A stretch of 64,000 nucleotides of DNA from Actinoplanes nipponensis (GTDB lineage: Bacteria; Actinomycetota; Actinomycetes; Mycobacteriales; Micromonosporaceae), in NCBI RefSeq assembly GCF_016862275.1, contig NZ_BOMQ01000053.1:1-64000 (forward strand), read 5' to 3'. Made by a program: the position numbers and the translations under genes. Positions within the stretch are counted from its first letter, which is position 1, and each line of letters begins with the position of its first letter. Below, piece by piece: positions 1 to 9,145 of the stretch. The notes beneath the pieces are model-generated. The model worked only from the letters and a program-made list of their open reading frames with translations, made no database searches and was not told where the DNA came from.

Positions 1-3
1 AGG

Positions 4-35
4 AAAGGCCCACACCAGAGATGGTGTGGGCCTTT
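4..35 (+). terminator. Rho-independent terminator of an upstream gene
   Basis: A perfect 13-bp stem (4-16 with 23-35) and a 6-base loop are followed by TTTTCTG-like sequence. The upstream gene lies outside the window. The same hairpin read on the other strand also ends in T, so it could also serve the minus-strand gene ending at 84. Confidence 0.85.
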
Positions 36-83
36 TCTGTGTCCACCCACCGGCCGGGTCGGCCGGCTCGGGGCCGGCCGTTC

Positions 84-755
84 TCAGTGTCGCGTCTGTG
101 CGGCGGAGCGGATGTCGCCGAACAGCTTCGCAGCGTCGTCGACCGTGCGGCCGGGGAACATGGCCAGGGCGAGACTGCCGTGGTCGGCCCAGCCGCAGAC
201 CGGCATGTCGGCGCCGTCCGCCTTCGTCGTACCGCACTTCATCGTGCCGCCGAGCGGGCCGGCCGGCACGTCGTGCAGCCCCGTGACCGCCCCCTGCTCG
301 TCGGCCACCAGGTCGAAGGCCGTCACCAGGTCGCTTTCCGGCGTCCAGAACAGGGTCGTGCCGCCGAAGAACAGCACGTCGTTGCCGGAGCCGTCGGTGA
401 GCACCGCCCCGACCGCGCGGTCCAGATCCACGTCGGCCGACAACGCGGTCTGCAGGTAGTCGGCCGTGGTCCGGCCGTCGTCGCTGCTGTCGACGCTGAA
501 GCCGGCGACCTTCGTGGGCACCGTCAGCGTCGCGTCCTTCTGCGAGGCGACCCGCCAGCCCGCGTACCCCAGGACGGACGCGCCGGCCAGGCCCACCGCC
601 AGCAGTGAGCTGAGCACGATGGTGCGGGTCTTCGACCGGGGAGCGCGGTCCTCCGGCTCGTCCTCGCCGGCGGTCTCGGTGAGCGGGAACGGGTCGTCGG
701 CGATCTCCACCGGCGCTGCGTCGGGAAGCGGAGACGGACCTGGGCGTTCGGACAT
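84..755 (-). CDS. Single-pass membrane protein of an unnamed family (WADHGS motif)
   Basis: A 223-aa protein with an acidic, Pro-rich cytoplasmic N-terminus (about 1-44), one membrane segment (about 45-67, preceded by RSKTR) and an extracytoplasmic domain of about 150 residues. That domain has two cysteines (MKCGTT and PVCGWADHGS) and ends in an RSAAQTR segment. The same C-terminal pattern (TPESD, then C, then VCxWADHGSLA, then RSAAxTR) recurs in the protein at 17293-18612, so the two are paralogs. The ATG at 755 fits a leaderless start, with TAGGCT six bases upstream. It is transcribed divergently from valS. Function is unknown. The two cysteines could form a disulfide, which is inference. 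Confidence 0.8.
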   Translation of the reverse strand: MSERPGPSPLPDAAPVEIADDPFPLTETAGEDEPEDRAPRSKTRTIVLSSLLAVGLAGASVLGYAGWRVASQKDATLTVPTKVAGFSVDSSDDGRTTADYLQTALSADVDLDRAVGAVLTDGSGNDVLFFGGTTLFWTPESDLVTAFDLVADEQGAVTGLHDVPAGPLGGTMKCGTTKADGADMPVCGWADHGSLALAMFPGRTVDDAAKLFGDIRSAAQTRH

Positions 756-761
756 CGTGCG

Positions 762-767
762 AGCCTA
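762..767 (-). promoter_or_regulatory. -10 element (TAGGCT), leaderless start at 755
   Basis: TAGGCT on the minus strand, 6 bases before the ATG of the WADHGS membrane protein. The predicted transcript would start at or next to the ATG. Confidence 0.55.
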
Positions 768-791
768 ACAACCGTCATTTTCCGGCGGGCG

Positions 792-817
792 TTATCCACA
801 GACCCGCCCTGTCCACA
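792..817 (+). promoter_or_regulatory. Pair of DnaA-box-like sequences upstream of valS
   Basis: A perfect TTATCCACA (792-800) and CTGTCCACA (809-817) are separated by 8 bases, in the same orientation. The first equals the classical DnaA box and the second is one base from the actinobacterial TTGTCCACA form. They lie 40 bp upstream of the valS -10. The same layout precedes comEA at 41231-41256. Confidence 0.6.
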
Positions 818-856
818 GGAAGGTGATGCGATCGCAGGTCCCCGCCGCGGCCTCCG

Positions 857-862
857 TAGACT
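857..862 (+). promoter_or_regulatory. -10 element (TAGACT) of valS
   Basis: TAGACT is followed by 6 bases and the GTG start at 869. No Shine-Dalgarno sequence is present, which agrees with a leaderless valS-folC-DUF4233 mRNA. Confidence 0.6.
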
Positions 863-868
863 TGTCGG

Positions 869-3508
869 GTGAGCGAAGCAACCGACACCCGTACCCCCGA
901 CACCCGGCCCACCGGTGGCCTCTCCGCCCAGTACCAGCCGGGCGAGGTAGAGCAGCGGCGGTACGAGCAGTGGGTATCGGCGGGTTACTTCACGGCGGAC
1001 CCGGCCAGCGACAAGCCACCCTTCTCCATCGTCATCCCGCCGCCCAACGTCACCGGCTCCATGCACGTCGGCCACGCCCTCGAGCACACCATCATGGATA
1101 CCCTGAGCCGCTTCAAGCGGATGCAGGGATTCGAGGTGCTCTGGCTGCCCGGCATGGACCACGCCGGCATCGCCACCCAGAACGTCGTCGAGCGGCAGCT
1201 CGCCGCCCAGCAACTCTCCCGCCACGACCTCGGCCGGGAGGCGTTCGTCGAGAAGGTCTGGCAGTGGAAGGCCGAGTCCGGCGGTGCGATCACCGGGCAG
1301 ATGCGCCGTCTCGGCGACTCCGTCGACTGGAGCCGCGAGCGGTTCACCATGGACGAGGGCCTCTCCAAGGCCGTGCAGACCATCTTCAAGCGGTTGTACG
1401 ACGACGGCCTGATCTACCGCGCCGAGCGCATCATCAACTGGTGCCCGCGCTGCCTCACCGCGCTCAGCGACATCGAGGTCGAGCACACCGACGACGACGG
1501 CGAGCTGGTCTCCATCCGCTACGGCGACGGTGCCGACGCGATCGTCGTCGCCACCACGCGGGCCGAGACGATGCTCGGGGACACCGCGGTCGCGGTGCAC
1601 CCCGACGACGAGCGCTACCAGCACCTGATCGGCACCGAGGTCGAGCTGCCGCTGACCGGGCGGCGCATCCCGATCGTCGCCGACGAGCACGTCGACCCCG
1701 CGTTCGGCACGGGCGCGGTCAAGGTCACGCCCGCGCACGACCCGAACGACTTCGAGATCGGCCGGCGGCACAACCTGCCGAGCATGACGATCATGGATGA
1801 GCGGGCCGTCGTCACCGTACCGGGGCCGTTCGAAGGGCTCGACCGGTACGAGGCGCGTCCGGCTATCGTCGCGGCCCTGCGTGAGCAGGGGCGCATCGTC
1901 GCCGAGAAGCGGCCCTACCAGCACTCCGTCGGGCACTGCTCGCGGTGCAAGACGACCGTGGAGCCGCGTCTGTCGCTGCAGTGGTTCGTCAACACCGGGC
2001 CGCTCGCCAAGGCGGCCGGCGACGCCGTGCGCGACGGCCGGGTGTCCATCGAGCCGCCGGAGCTGGCGAAGCGGTACTTCGCCTGGGTCGACAACATGCA
2101 CGACTGGTGCATTTCCCGCCAGCTGTGGTGGGGACACCGCATCCCGGTCTGGTACGGCCCGGCCGGCGAGGTCGTCTGCGTCGGACCGGACGAGGAACCG
2201 CCGAGCGGCGAGGGCTGGCGGCAGGACGAGGACGTGCTGGACACCTGGTTCTCGTCCGGGCTGTGGCCGTTCTCGACGATGGGCTGGCCCCAGCAGACCG
2301 AGACGCTGGCCAAGTTCTACCCGACCAGCGTGCTGGTCACCGGCTACGACATCCTGTTCTTCTGGGTCGCCCGGATGATGATGTTCGGCCTGTACGCGAT
2401 GGACGGCGTGCAGCCGTTCGACGTGGTCGCGCTGCACGGCCTGGTCCGCGACGCGCACGGCAAGAAGATGTCCAAGTCGTTCGGCAACGCCGTCGACCCG
2501 CTGGACTGGATCGAGCGGTACGGCGCCGACGCCACCCGCTTCACGCTGGCCCGCGGCGCCAACCCAGGCTCCGACGTGCCGATCAGCGAGGAGTGGTGCC
2601 AGGGCTCGCGCAACTTCTGCAACAAGCTCTGGAACGCCACGCGGTTCGCGCTGATGAACGGGGCCACCGTCGAGGGCGAGTTGCCGGCCTCGGCCGAGCT
2701 GTCGAGCGTCGACAAGTGGATCCTCTCCCGGCTGCAGCACGTCATCGCCGAGGTCGGCGAGCAGCTCGCCACCTACGAGTTCGCCAAGGCCTGCGACACG
2801 CTGTACCACTTCGCGTGGGACGACGTCTGTGACTGGTACGTCGAGCTCAGCAAGCCGGTGCTGGCCACCGACGGCGCCGAGGCCGCGCGTTCGCGCCGGG
2901 TGCTCGGGCACGTCCTCGACCAGCTGCTGCGCCTGTTGCACCCGGTCATCCCGTTCGTCACCGAGGAGCTGTGGACGGTGCTGACCGGCGCCGAGTCGGT
3001 CGTCGTCGCGGCGTGGCCGGTGGCCGACGCCGCCCGCATCGACGATGTGGCCGAGGAGGAGCTGGCGGCGCTGCAGAAGGTTGTCACCGAGGTGCGGCGC
3101 TTCCGTTCCGACCAGGGGCTGCGTCCCGGCCAGCGGGTCAGCGCCGCGCTGACCGGCCTCGGCAACGTCGGGATCGACGTGCACGAGCCGTTGATCCGGG
3201 CGCTGGCCCGGCTCGACGCGCCCAGCGCCGAGTTCGCCGCCACGGCGACGCTCGCGGTCACCGGCGGCATCACCGTCGACCTGGACACCCGGGGCACCAT
3301 CGACGTCGCGGCCGAGCGGGCCCGTCTCGACAAGGACCGCGCCGCCGCCGAGAAGGAAGCGGCGCAGTGCCGGGCCAAGCTCGACAACGACGCGTTCATC
3401 GGCAAGGCGCCCGAGCAGGTCGTGGCGAAGATCAAGGATCGGCTTGCCACGGCGGAGGCCGACCTCGCAAGAATTGCGGCGGCCCTGAAAGCGTTGCCCT
3501 CAGCATGA
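869..3508 (+). CDS. valS: Valine--tRNA ligase
   Basis: An 879-aa class I aminoacyl-tRNA synthetase that charges tRNA-Val with valine in the cytoplasm. The HIGH motif is HVGH (66-69) and the KMSKS loop is complete at 533-537. The editing (CP1) domain lies between them, and the tRNA-binding C-terminus ends in a charged coiled-coil arm (about 815-879) as in bacterial ValRS. Length is normal for the family. The GTG start is chosen because the sequence right after it is the conserved N-terminus and a -10 hexamer lies six bases upstream. Its TGA overlaps the folC ATG (ATGA), so the two are translationally coupled. No T-box precedes it, unlike ileS. Confidence 0.97.
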   Translation: MSEATDTRTPDTRPTGGLSAQYQPGEVEQRRYEQWVSAGYFTADPASDKPPFSIVIPPPNVTGSMHVGHALEHTIMDTLSRFKRMQGFEVLWLPGMDHAGIATQNVVERQLAAQQLSRHDLGREAFVEKVWQWKAESGGAITGQMRRLGDSVDWSRERFTMDEGLSKAVQTIFKRLYDDGLIYRAERIINWCPRCLTALSDIEVEHTDDDGELVSIRYGDGADAIVVATTRAETMLGDTAVAVHPDDERYQHLIGTEVELPLTGRRIPIVADEHVDPAFGTGAVKVTPAHDPNDFEIGRRHNLPSMTIMDERAVVTVPGPFEGLDRYEARPAIVAALREQGRIVAEKRPYQHSVGHCSRCKTTVEPRLSLQWFVNTGPLAKAAGDAVRDGRVSIEPPELAKRYFAWVDNMHDWCISRQLWWGHRIPVWYGPAGEVVCVGPDEEPPSGEGWRQDEDVLDTWFSSGLWPFSTMGWPQQTETLAKFYPTSVLVTGYDILFFWVARMMMFGLYAMDGVQPFDVVALHGLVRDAHGKKMSKSFGNAVDPLDWIERYGADATRFTLARGANPGSDVPISEEWCQGSRNFCNKLWNATRFALMNGATVEGELPASAELSSVDKWILSRLQHVIAEVGEQLATYEFAKACDTLYHFAWDDVCDWYVELSKPVLATDGAEAARSRRVLGHVLDQLLRLLHPVIPFVTEELWTVLTGAESVVVAAWPVADAARIDDVAEEELAALQKVVTEVRRFRSDQGLRPGQRVSAALTGLGNVGIDVHEPLIRALARLDAPSAEFAATATLAVTGGITVDLDTRGTIDVAAERARLDKDRAAAEKEAAQCRAKLDNDAFIGKAPEQVVAKIKDRLATAEADLARIAAALKALPSA

Positions 3509-4830
3509 GCACATACCAAGAGGTGGTCGCCGCGCTCGACGGGCGCGGCTTCACCCGCATGGCCTTCGACATGCAGAAGATCCGTGACCTGATGGACGTG
3601 CTCGGCAGTCCGCAGCGGGCGTACCCGTCCATCCACCTGACCGGGACCAACGGCAAGACGTCCACGGCCCGGATGATCGACGGTCTGCTGCGGGCGCACG
3701 GTCTGCACACCGGTCGCTACACCAGCCCGCACCTGGAAACGGTTCGCGAGCGGATCAGCCTCGACGGCGAGCCGGTCTCCGAGGAACGGCTGGCCGCCGT
3801 CTACGACGAGATCGCCCCGCTGGCCCAGCTGATCGACGAGCGGTCGGCCGAGCCGCTCACCTACTTCGACATGACCACGGCGCTGGCGTACGCGACGTTC
3901 GCCGACGCGCCCGTGGACATCGCCGTGGTGGAGGTCGGGCTCGGCGGCGAGGAGGACGCCACCAACGTCCTCGAGGCCGCCGTCTGCGTCATCACCCCGA
4001 TCGGCCTCGACCACACCGAGTGGCTGGGCGACACGATCGAGGACATCGCCTGGGCCAAGGCCGGCATCATCCACAAGGACGCCACCGTGATCAGCGCGCT
4101 GCAGACCGAGGACGCGATGCGGCCGCTGCTGGAACGCTCCGCACAGGTGGGGGCGACCGTGGCCCGCGAGGGCAGCGAGTTCGGCGTGATCCGGCGGGAC
4201 CAGGCGGTCGGCGGCCAGGTCCTCACCATGCAGGGCCTCGGCGGCGTGTACGACGAGGTGTTCCTGCCGCTGTTCGGCGCCCACCAGGCGCAGAACGCCG
4301 CCCTCGCCCTCGCGGCGGTCGAGGCGTTCCTGGGCGCCGGCGCGGCCAAGCAACTCGACGTTGACCTGGTCCGGGAAGGCTTCGGCGGCGTCGACTCGCC
4401 GGGCCGCCTCGAACGGGTACGCAGCGCGCCGACCATCCTGCTCGACGGCGCCCACAACCCGCACGGCATGGCGGCGACCGTGACCGCCCTGGAGGAGGAG
4501 TTCGCGTTCCGCCACCTCGTCGCGGTCGTCGGGGTGCTCGGCGACAAGGACGTGGCCGGTCTGCTCGAGCTGCTCGAGCCCGTCGCGGCTCAGCTCGTGG
4601 TGACGCAGAACAGCTCACCGCGGGCGATGCCGGTCGACGAGCTGGCCCAGATCGCCGAGGAGATCTTCGGCGAGGACAGGGTGACCATCACGCAGAACAT
4701 GCCGGACGCCATCGAAGAAGCGGTCGTGCTGGCCGAGACGAACACGGACGGCGAGCACAGCGGCGTCGCGGTGCTGATCACCGGCTCCATCGTGACCGTC
4801 GCCGACGCGCGGAAGCTGCTGAAGAAATGA
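3505..4830 (+). CDS. folC: Folylpolyglutamate synthase / dihydrofolate synthase
   Basis: A 441-aa Mur-ligase-type enzyme that adds glutamate to folates (and, in bifunctional members, to dihydropteroate) using ATP. The P-loop reads GTNGKTST near residue 50, followed by the YTSPHL segment, the VEVGLGG/DATN motif, GLDHTEWLG, and WAKAGIIH in place of the usual EKAGIIK. The glutamate-binding region reads LDGAHNPHG. The ATG overlaps the valS stop (ATGA), and its own TGA overlaps the ATG of the next gene in the same way. This is the conserved actinobacterial valS-folC pair. Whether it has both activities cannot be read from sequence. Confidence 0.95.
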   Translation: MSTYQEVVAALDGRGFTRMAFDMQKIRDLMDVLGSPQRAYPSIHLTGTNGKTSTARMIDGLLRAHGLHTGRYTSPHLETVRERISLDGEPVSEERLAAVYDEIAPLAQLIDERSAEPLTYFDMTTALAYATFADAPVDIAVVEVGLGGEEDATNVLEAAVCVITPIGLDHTEWLGDTIEDIAWAKAGIIHKDATVISALQTEDAMRPLLERSAQVGATVAREGSEFGVIRRDQAVGGQVLTMQGLGGVYDEVFLPLFGAHQAQNAALALAAVEAFLGAGAAKQLDVDLVREGFGGVDSPGRLERVRSAPTILLDGAHNPHGMAATVTALEEEFAFRHLVAVVGVLGDKDVAGLLELLEPVAAQLVVTQNSSPRAMPVDELAQIAEEIFGEDRVTITQNMPDAIEEAVVLAETNTDGEHSGVAVLITGSIVTVADARKLLKK

Positions 4831-5243
4831 CCACGCCGCCGCCCGAACCGGCCTCGCCCGTGTCGCCCGAGGATGCACCGGGCGGCGTCGAGGGAGACGA
4901 GCCGCGGCGCTCCGGCCTGCGCAACCCCGAGGCGGCGGTACGCGGGCTGGGCGCGGGCACGCTCGCGCTGGAAGCGATCGTGCTGCTGCTGGCGATCCAG
5001 CCGATCCGCATCCTGGGTGGCGACCTCAGCGGCTGGGGCATCGGCGCGGTGGTGACCCTGGCGGTGCTGGCGGCCGTGGTGGCGGGAAGCATGCGCCGGC
5101 CGTGGGCCTGGCACGCGGGTACGGCGCTTCAGGTGCTGCTGCTGGCCTCCGGGCTGCTGCACTGGTCGCTGGCGGCGCTGGGACTGATCTTCGGGGCGGC
5201 TTGGGGATACGCGACTTCGGTGCGGCGGCGGATTCTCGGATAG
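4827..5243 (+). CDS. DUF4233 small membrane protein
   Basis: A 138-aa protein with a polar Pro/Glu-rich start (about 1-35) and four hydrophobic segments: a long one around 44-60, then about 66-85, 95-110 and 115-130. The order valS-folC-this gene-ndk is typical of actinobacteria, where this position holds a DUF4233 protein of unknown role. It is coupled to folC through an ATGA overlap. In this genome a minus-strand gene lies between it and ndk. The basic C-terminus (VRRRILG) is likely cytoplasmic. Confidence 0.85.
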   Translation: MTTPPPEPASPVSPEDAPGGVEGDEPRRSGLRNPEAAVRGLGAGTLALEAIVLLLAIQPIRILGGDLSGWGIGAVVTLAVLAAVVAGSMRRPWAWHAGTALQVLLLASGLLHWSLAALGLIFGAAWGYATSVRRRILG

Positions 5244-5649
5244 GGCGCCGGAGCCTGGCCGGGATCGACCGGCCGCGGGGTGGTTTGCGGCCGGGCCGCC
5301 CGCTTCGGGTTGACTGCCACCATGACACCGACCGGCGCGCGACGGGCGTGCCTGTTGCCCGTTGCAGGGCAGCCGCCCGGTTGCGAGCACGGGCAGGCCG
5401 TATGCCGCTAGCTGGTGCTGCCCGTCATTCGGCTGCCCGTCATGCGGCGGCGAGGATCCCGCTCGTGTTGAGGCGCACCGGGGCCTGCCCGCTCGTGCCA
5501 ACCCGGGCCGACCGCGCCTGGGCGGACCCTGCACGCCGACCCCGCGCGGGCCTGAGTGCGTGCCCAGTCCCCCGCGCGGGTCGCAACCCGGCCACTCGCG
5601 CCGAGCCGTCACCCGTCCTGGGGCGCGGCTGGCGGGTCGTCGGGTGGGG
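5244..5649. other. Intergenic region between convergent genes; no gene seen
   Basis: About 400 bp between the ends of the DUF4233 and VOC-fusion genes. Several G/C-rich inverted stretches near 5255-5300 could act as terminators, but none has a T tract. A 12-bp direct repeat (GCTGCCCGTCAT) occurs at 5417-5428 and 5432-5443. Reading frames here lack start signals and look like chance GC-rich ORFs. Confidence 0.5.
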
Positions 5650-8600
5650 TCAGCGGATGGCGCGCCACTGGGTGATGGCGATGTTGTGCTCGTCGGGGTC
5701 GTGGAACGCGGCCGCCCAGAGTTCCAGCTTTTCGCCGCGGTTCACCGGACGCGGGCCGTGGACGAACTTGGCGCCCTTGCGCTTCAGTTCCTCGTAGACC
5801 GCCTCCACGTCGCCCACCTCGAGGTTCAGGTAGATCTGGCGGCCGGCGACGCCGGACAGGTCGCGGACGGTGCGCAGGACAAGCCTGGTGTCGCCCGAGG
5901 CCAGCACCGCGCTTCCGGAGCCGGTGTCGATCTCGTAGAAGCCGAGCATCTCGCGGTAGAACGCCACCGACCGTTGCAGGTCCGTTACCAGCACGGTGAT
6001 TCCCACGCCGTGGATGGCGCCGGCCGGGCCCGGGCGGGCGCTCGGATAGGCGGTGATGACGTCGTCGGCTCGTTCGTCGGGCTCGAAGCCGCCGTCGAGG
6101 TCGGCCCAAGGCCGTCCGCGCCGGGGCGAGGCTGCCTTGGCAGCCGCGCCGGTGGTGACCGCTCCGGCGGTGGCCGAGCCAATCGAGGCCGAGCCCTTCG
6201 CCTCAGGGCCGACGGCGGCCCGGCCGGTGGCCACCGAGCCGGTGTTGGCTGAGCCGGTGCTGGCGCTCGTGGGCGAGCCGGTGCTGGGCGCGCTGGCGGT
6301 CGCGGGAGCGGCGGTGCCGGGGGCGGGGTCAGCCGGGCTGGAAGCGGGGCCGGCGGATGAGGTTGCTTCAGCGGCGGGAACCGTTGGTGGGGCGGCCGGG
6401 GGAGATCCGGCTTCGGTGGTGGGGATGGCTTCCGGGCGGGTCGGGGCCGGGGCGCGGCGCGGCTTGATGTCGGCTGGATCGCCGGTGCCGGAGCCGCCGC
6501 CCGGGCCGAACGCCGTCGGGGAGGCGTAGACCTGTCCCGGGACCGCCGTGCGGCCCGGCGTCGGGGCGGGACCGCCGTCGGGGGCCGGTGCGGCGTTCGG
6601 GGCGGTGGCAGATACGGCTCCGGGCGGCGCGGTGGGATCGGCGGGTGGGGGCGTGCCGGTGTCTGGCTCGGGGGACGGGCTGGTTGCCGAGACCGCACCC
6701 AGGCGGGTCGACCGGGCACCGGTAACGGGCTCGGCGGGCGCGTTCGGGCGGGGAGGAGTGGCCGTGTCGCGTTCGGGGGATCGGCGCTGTTCGGCGGTGG
6801 AGGGTTCGGTGGGGCCGGAGGATGCGACGGAATCCTGGTCAGCAGCTGAACTCGCGGGCCGGGGTGCGGTCGGAGCGGCTGGAGCAGCAGCCCGACTCGC
6901 GCCGGCCGACGGGCCGGGCGGGGGTCCGGCCGAAGCAGCCGGCTCCGGAGCCGCAGGAACGGCCGGGTCCGGACCGCCCGGGGCAGCCGGGTCCAGACCG
7001 CCCGGGGCAGCCGGGGCCGAGACGGCCGGGTCCGGGGCGGATGGAGCTGCGGTGGTCGGGGCTGCGGCGGCAGGGGCCGGGGCGGTCGGGGCTGCGGCGG
7101 GCGGGACCGGGGCGGATGGAGCTGCGGTGGTCGGGGCTGCGGCGGCAGAGGCCGGGGCGGTCGGGGCTGGGGCGGGCGGGGCCGGGGTGGCCCTGCCTGC
7201 CGGTTGGGGACGGTTGGCGGTCGGGCTCGGGCGGGCGGCCGACGGGCGGCGTTCCTCCTGCTTCTTGCCTCGGAACGCCTTGCCGAGAGCTGCGAATCCC
7301 GCCGCCACGGCTGCCCCCGCTGCCGCGAGGCCGGTCGTCTGGGCCGCGGTGCTCGGCTGGTCGACGCGGGACGGGTCGGTTGTCGCCGACGGGTGGGGGC
7401 GTGGCCGGGGGCGGGGCTCCGGCGTCGGGCGCGGTGGCTCGTAGGTCAGGTCCAACGGGTCGCCGGGGAGGATGTCGCGTTCCGGGGTGGTCTGTGAGGC
7501 CGCACCCGGGTCCGATGTCTCGGGGGAGGCCGAGGAAGACCGGGAGGGCGAAGATTCATCGGGGTCGGACGGTGGCTGGGCGCGTACCGCCCAGGGCGGT
7601 GGTTCCAGGTCACCGAGCAGGTCGTCGTCCGCCGATCTGGGTGGGGCGGCGGCCGGTGGGGCCATGATGTCCGCGTCCATCGCCGCGCGGGCCTGCGGCC
7701 TGGTCTCCGGGGCCGGTTCCGGGTCCTCGTCCAGCGGCAGGTCGATCTCGGGATCGTAGTCGGCCGGCGCGGCGGCGGCCGGGGGTGTGCGTTGGGCCGG
7801 GGCGGGGTTCGACGGCTCGTCCTCCGGAGCGTCCGACGAGGCCTTTGCGGCGGACGGCGAGGCCTCCGGAGCGACCGACGAAGCCCTTGCGGCGAACGGC
7901 GAGGCGTCCGGGGCGACCGACGAGGACTGGGGGGCGAACGGCGAGGCCTCCGGAGTGAGAGGCGGGGCCTCCGGAGTCAACGGCGAGGCCTCCGGGGCGG
8001 CCGACGAGGACTGGGAGGACGCGGTGGACGGGGTAGACGGGCGGGAGGACGCGGTGGACGGGCGGGAGGGTGGCGTGGGGGCGGGGTGGGGTGCTGCTTC
8101 TGGGGGCTCTGTGTCCGTACCCTCGTCGGTTTCGGGGTCCAGGGTTGCCGTTGCCTGCGGCCTCGGCCGGGGCCGGGGTTTCTCCGCCGCGCGCGGCGGC
8201 GCTGCCGTCGCCGTGCGGGCGCGTTGCGGCAGTGGCGTCGTGTAGTCGTAGTCCGGCTCCACCAGCTGGCCTTCGACGATCGGGCCGCCGGGGGCGTCGC
8301 GGACGATCACCGGCGGGGGCGGGTCCTCCACCAGGCCGGCGCGCGGGGGCGGCGGCGGGGGCGGGTCGTCGAAGTCGCCGGTGCGGGGGGACGGCGGGGG
8401 CGGCGGGGGCGGTTCGTCCGGGCCGCGGCCCCACTGCCTGTCCCGGTTGGCCCACGGCGGGGGTTCCGGTTCGCCGCCGAGCAGGTCGTCGTCCGGCAGG
8501 TCGTCCTCGTAGTACGCCGGCGGCGCGTTCAGCGTCGTGGTCCCGTAGGTCTCCGCCTCGTCCCAGTCGATGCGGACCCGGCGCATGTCGTCCACGTCCA

Positions 8601-8979
8601 CCGTCACCGGCAGGGTGTCGCCCACCCGCGGCCACTTCGAGACCGGGACGCGGGGGTCGCGCACCGTGACCTCCGAGGTCGGCAGGCCCGGCGCCACGAT
8701 CACGATGAGCAGCTCCGCGCGGCCGTAGATCGCCGTCGCGGGAGGCTCGGACACCGCCTTGACCTGCGCCGATCCGGCCACCCAGGCGCGGGCGCCGCGG
8801 CGCACCACGTTGACCATGCCCAGCGCCACCGCCAGGATCAGTATCGCCAGGCCCAGCGCGACGATCGCCCAGCTCGACATGCCTAGGCCGAACAGCATCA
8901 CGAAGACCGCGATCGTGCCGACGACCGCCGCCACGAGCTTGCGGGCCGGTGCGACCGGCCGGCCGTTCTGGTTCGCCAC
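5650..8979 (-). CDS. Pro/Ala-rich membrane protein fused to a C-terminal glyoxalase-like (VOC) domain
   Basis: A 1109-aa protein. Residues about 14-58 form two adjacent membrane segments. About 60-140 is a short folded, beta-rich region. About 150-975 is low complexity, rich in Pro, Ala, Ser and Thr, with short tandem repeats. About 985-1109 is a complete vicinal-oxygen-chelate domain starting GVGITVLVTDLQRSVAFYRE and ending FHDPDEHNIAITQW. The low-complexity part includes a stretch with Gly every fifth residue just before the VOC domain. The GTG start at 8979 has a GGGAGG ribosome site about six bases upstream. It sits between folC/DUF4233 and ndk, which are adjacent in other actinobacteria. 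Substrate and role are unknown. The frame is continuous, so the fusion appears real. Confidence 0.8.
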   Translation of the reverse strand: MANQNGRPVAPARKLVAAVVGTIAVFVMLFGLGMSSWAIVALGLAILILAVALGMVNVVRRGARAWVAGSAQVKAVSEPPATAIYGRAELLIVIVAPGLPTSEVTVRDPRVPVSKWPRVGDTLPVTVDVDDMRRVRIDWDEAETYGTTTLNAPPAYYEDDLPDDDLLGGEPEPPPWANRDRQWGRGPDEPPPPPPPSPRTGDFDDPPPPPPPRAGLVEDPPPPVIVRDAPGGPIVEGQLVEPDYDYTTPLPQRARTATAAPPRAAEKPRPRPRPQATATLDPETDEGTDTEPPEAAPHPAPTPPSRPSTASSRPSTPSTASSQSSSAAPEASPLTPEAPPLTPEASPFAPQSSSVAPDASPFAARASSVAPEASPSAAKASSDAPEDEPSNPAPAQRTPPAAAAPADYDPEIDLPLDEDPEPAPETRPQARAAMDADIMAPPAAAPPRSADDDLLGDLEPPPWAVRAQPPSDPDESSPSRSSSASPETSDPGAASQTTPERDILPGDPLDLTYEPPRPTPEPRPRPRPHPSATTDPSRVDQPSTAAQTTGLAAAGAAVAAGFAALGKAFRGKKQEERRPSAARPSPTANRPQPAGRATPAPPAPAPTAPASAAAAPTTAAPSAPVPPAAAPTAPAPAAAAPTTAAPSAPDPAVSAPAAPGGLDPAAPGGPDPAVPAAPEPAASAGPPPGPSAGASRAAAPAAPTAPRPASSAADQDSVASSGPTEPSTAEQRRSPERDTATPPRPNAPAEPVTGARSTRLGAVSATSPSPEPDTGTPPPADPTAPPGAVSATAPNAAPAPDGGPAPTPGRTAVPGQVYASPTAFGPGGGSGTGDPADIKPRRAPAPTRPEAIPTTEAGSPPAAPPTVPAAEATSSAGPASSPADPAPGTAAPATASAPSTGSPTSASTGSANTGSVATGRAAVGPEAKGSASIGSATAGAVTTGAAAKAASPRRGRPWADLDGGFEPDERADDVITAYPSARPGPAGAIHGVGITVLVTDLQRSVAFYREMLGFYEIDTGSGSAVLASGDTRLVLRTVRDLSGVAGRQIYLNLEVGDVEAVYEELKRKGAKFVHGPRPVNRGEKLELWAAAFHDPDEHNIAITQWRAIR

Positions 8980-9145
8980 AGTGGACCTCCCGGGTTACTC
9001 GTCAGGTTACGTAGCGCGACCGCCGGTGGAAAGTGCGCTACCGGGCGGTTGCCGCTCGCGCCGTGGGCGGTACCGATAGGCTGACATCCCGGTGTCATCA
9101 CCCGGCGTGTCGGCTTCCCCATGTACTGACCAGGAGGATCTTCCG

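Noticed and set aside
524..3184. Very long minus-strand ORF opposite valS
   Set aside because: It is rich in Arg/Gly/Val/Asp with no domain motifs. In very high-GC DNA the antisense frame of a real gene is often open. valS motifs on the plus strand are decisive.
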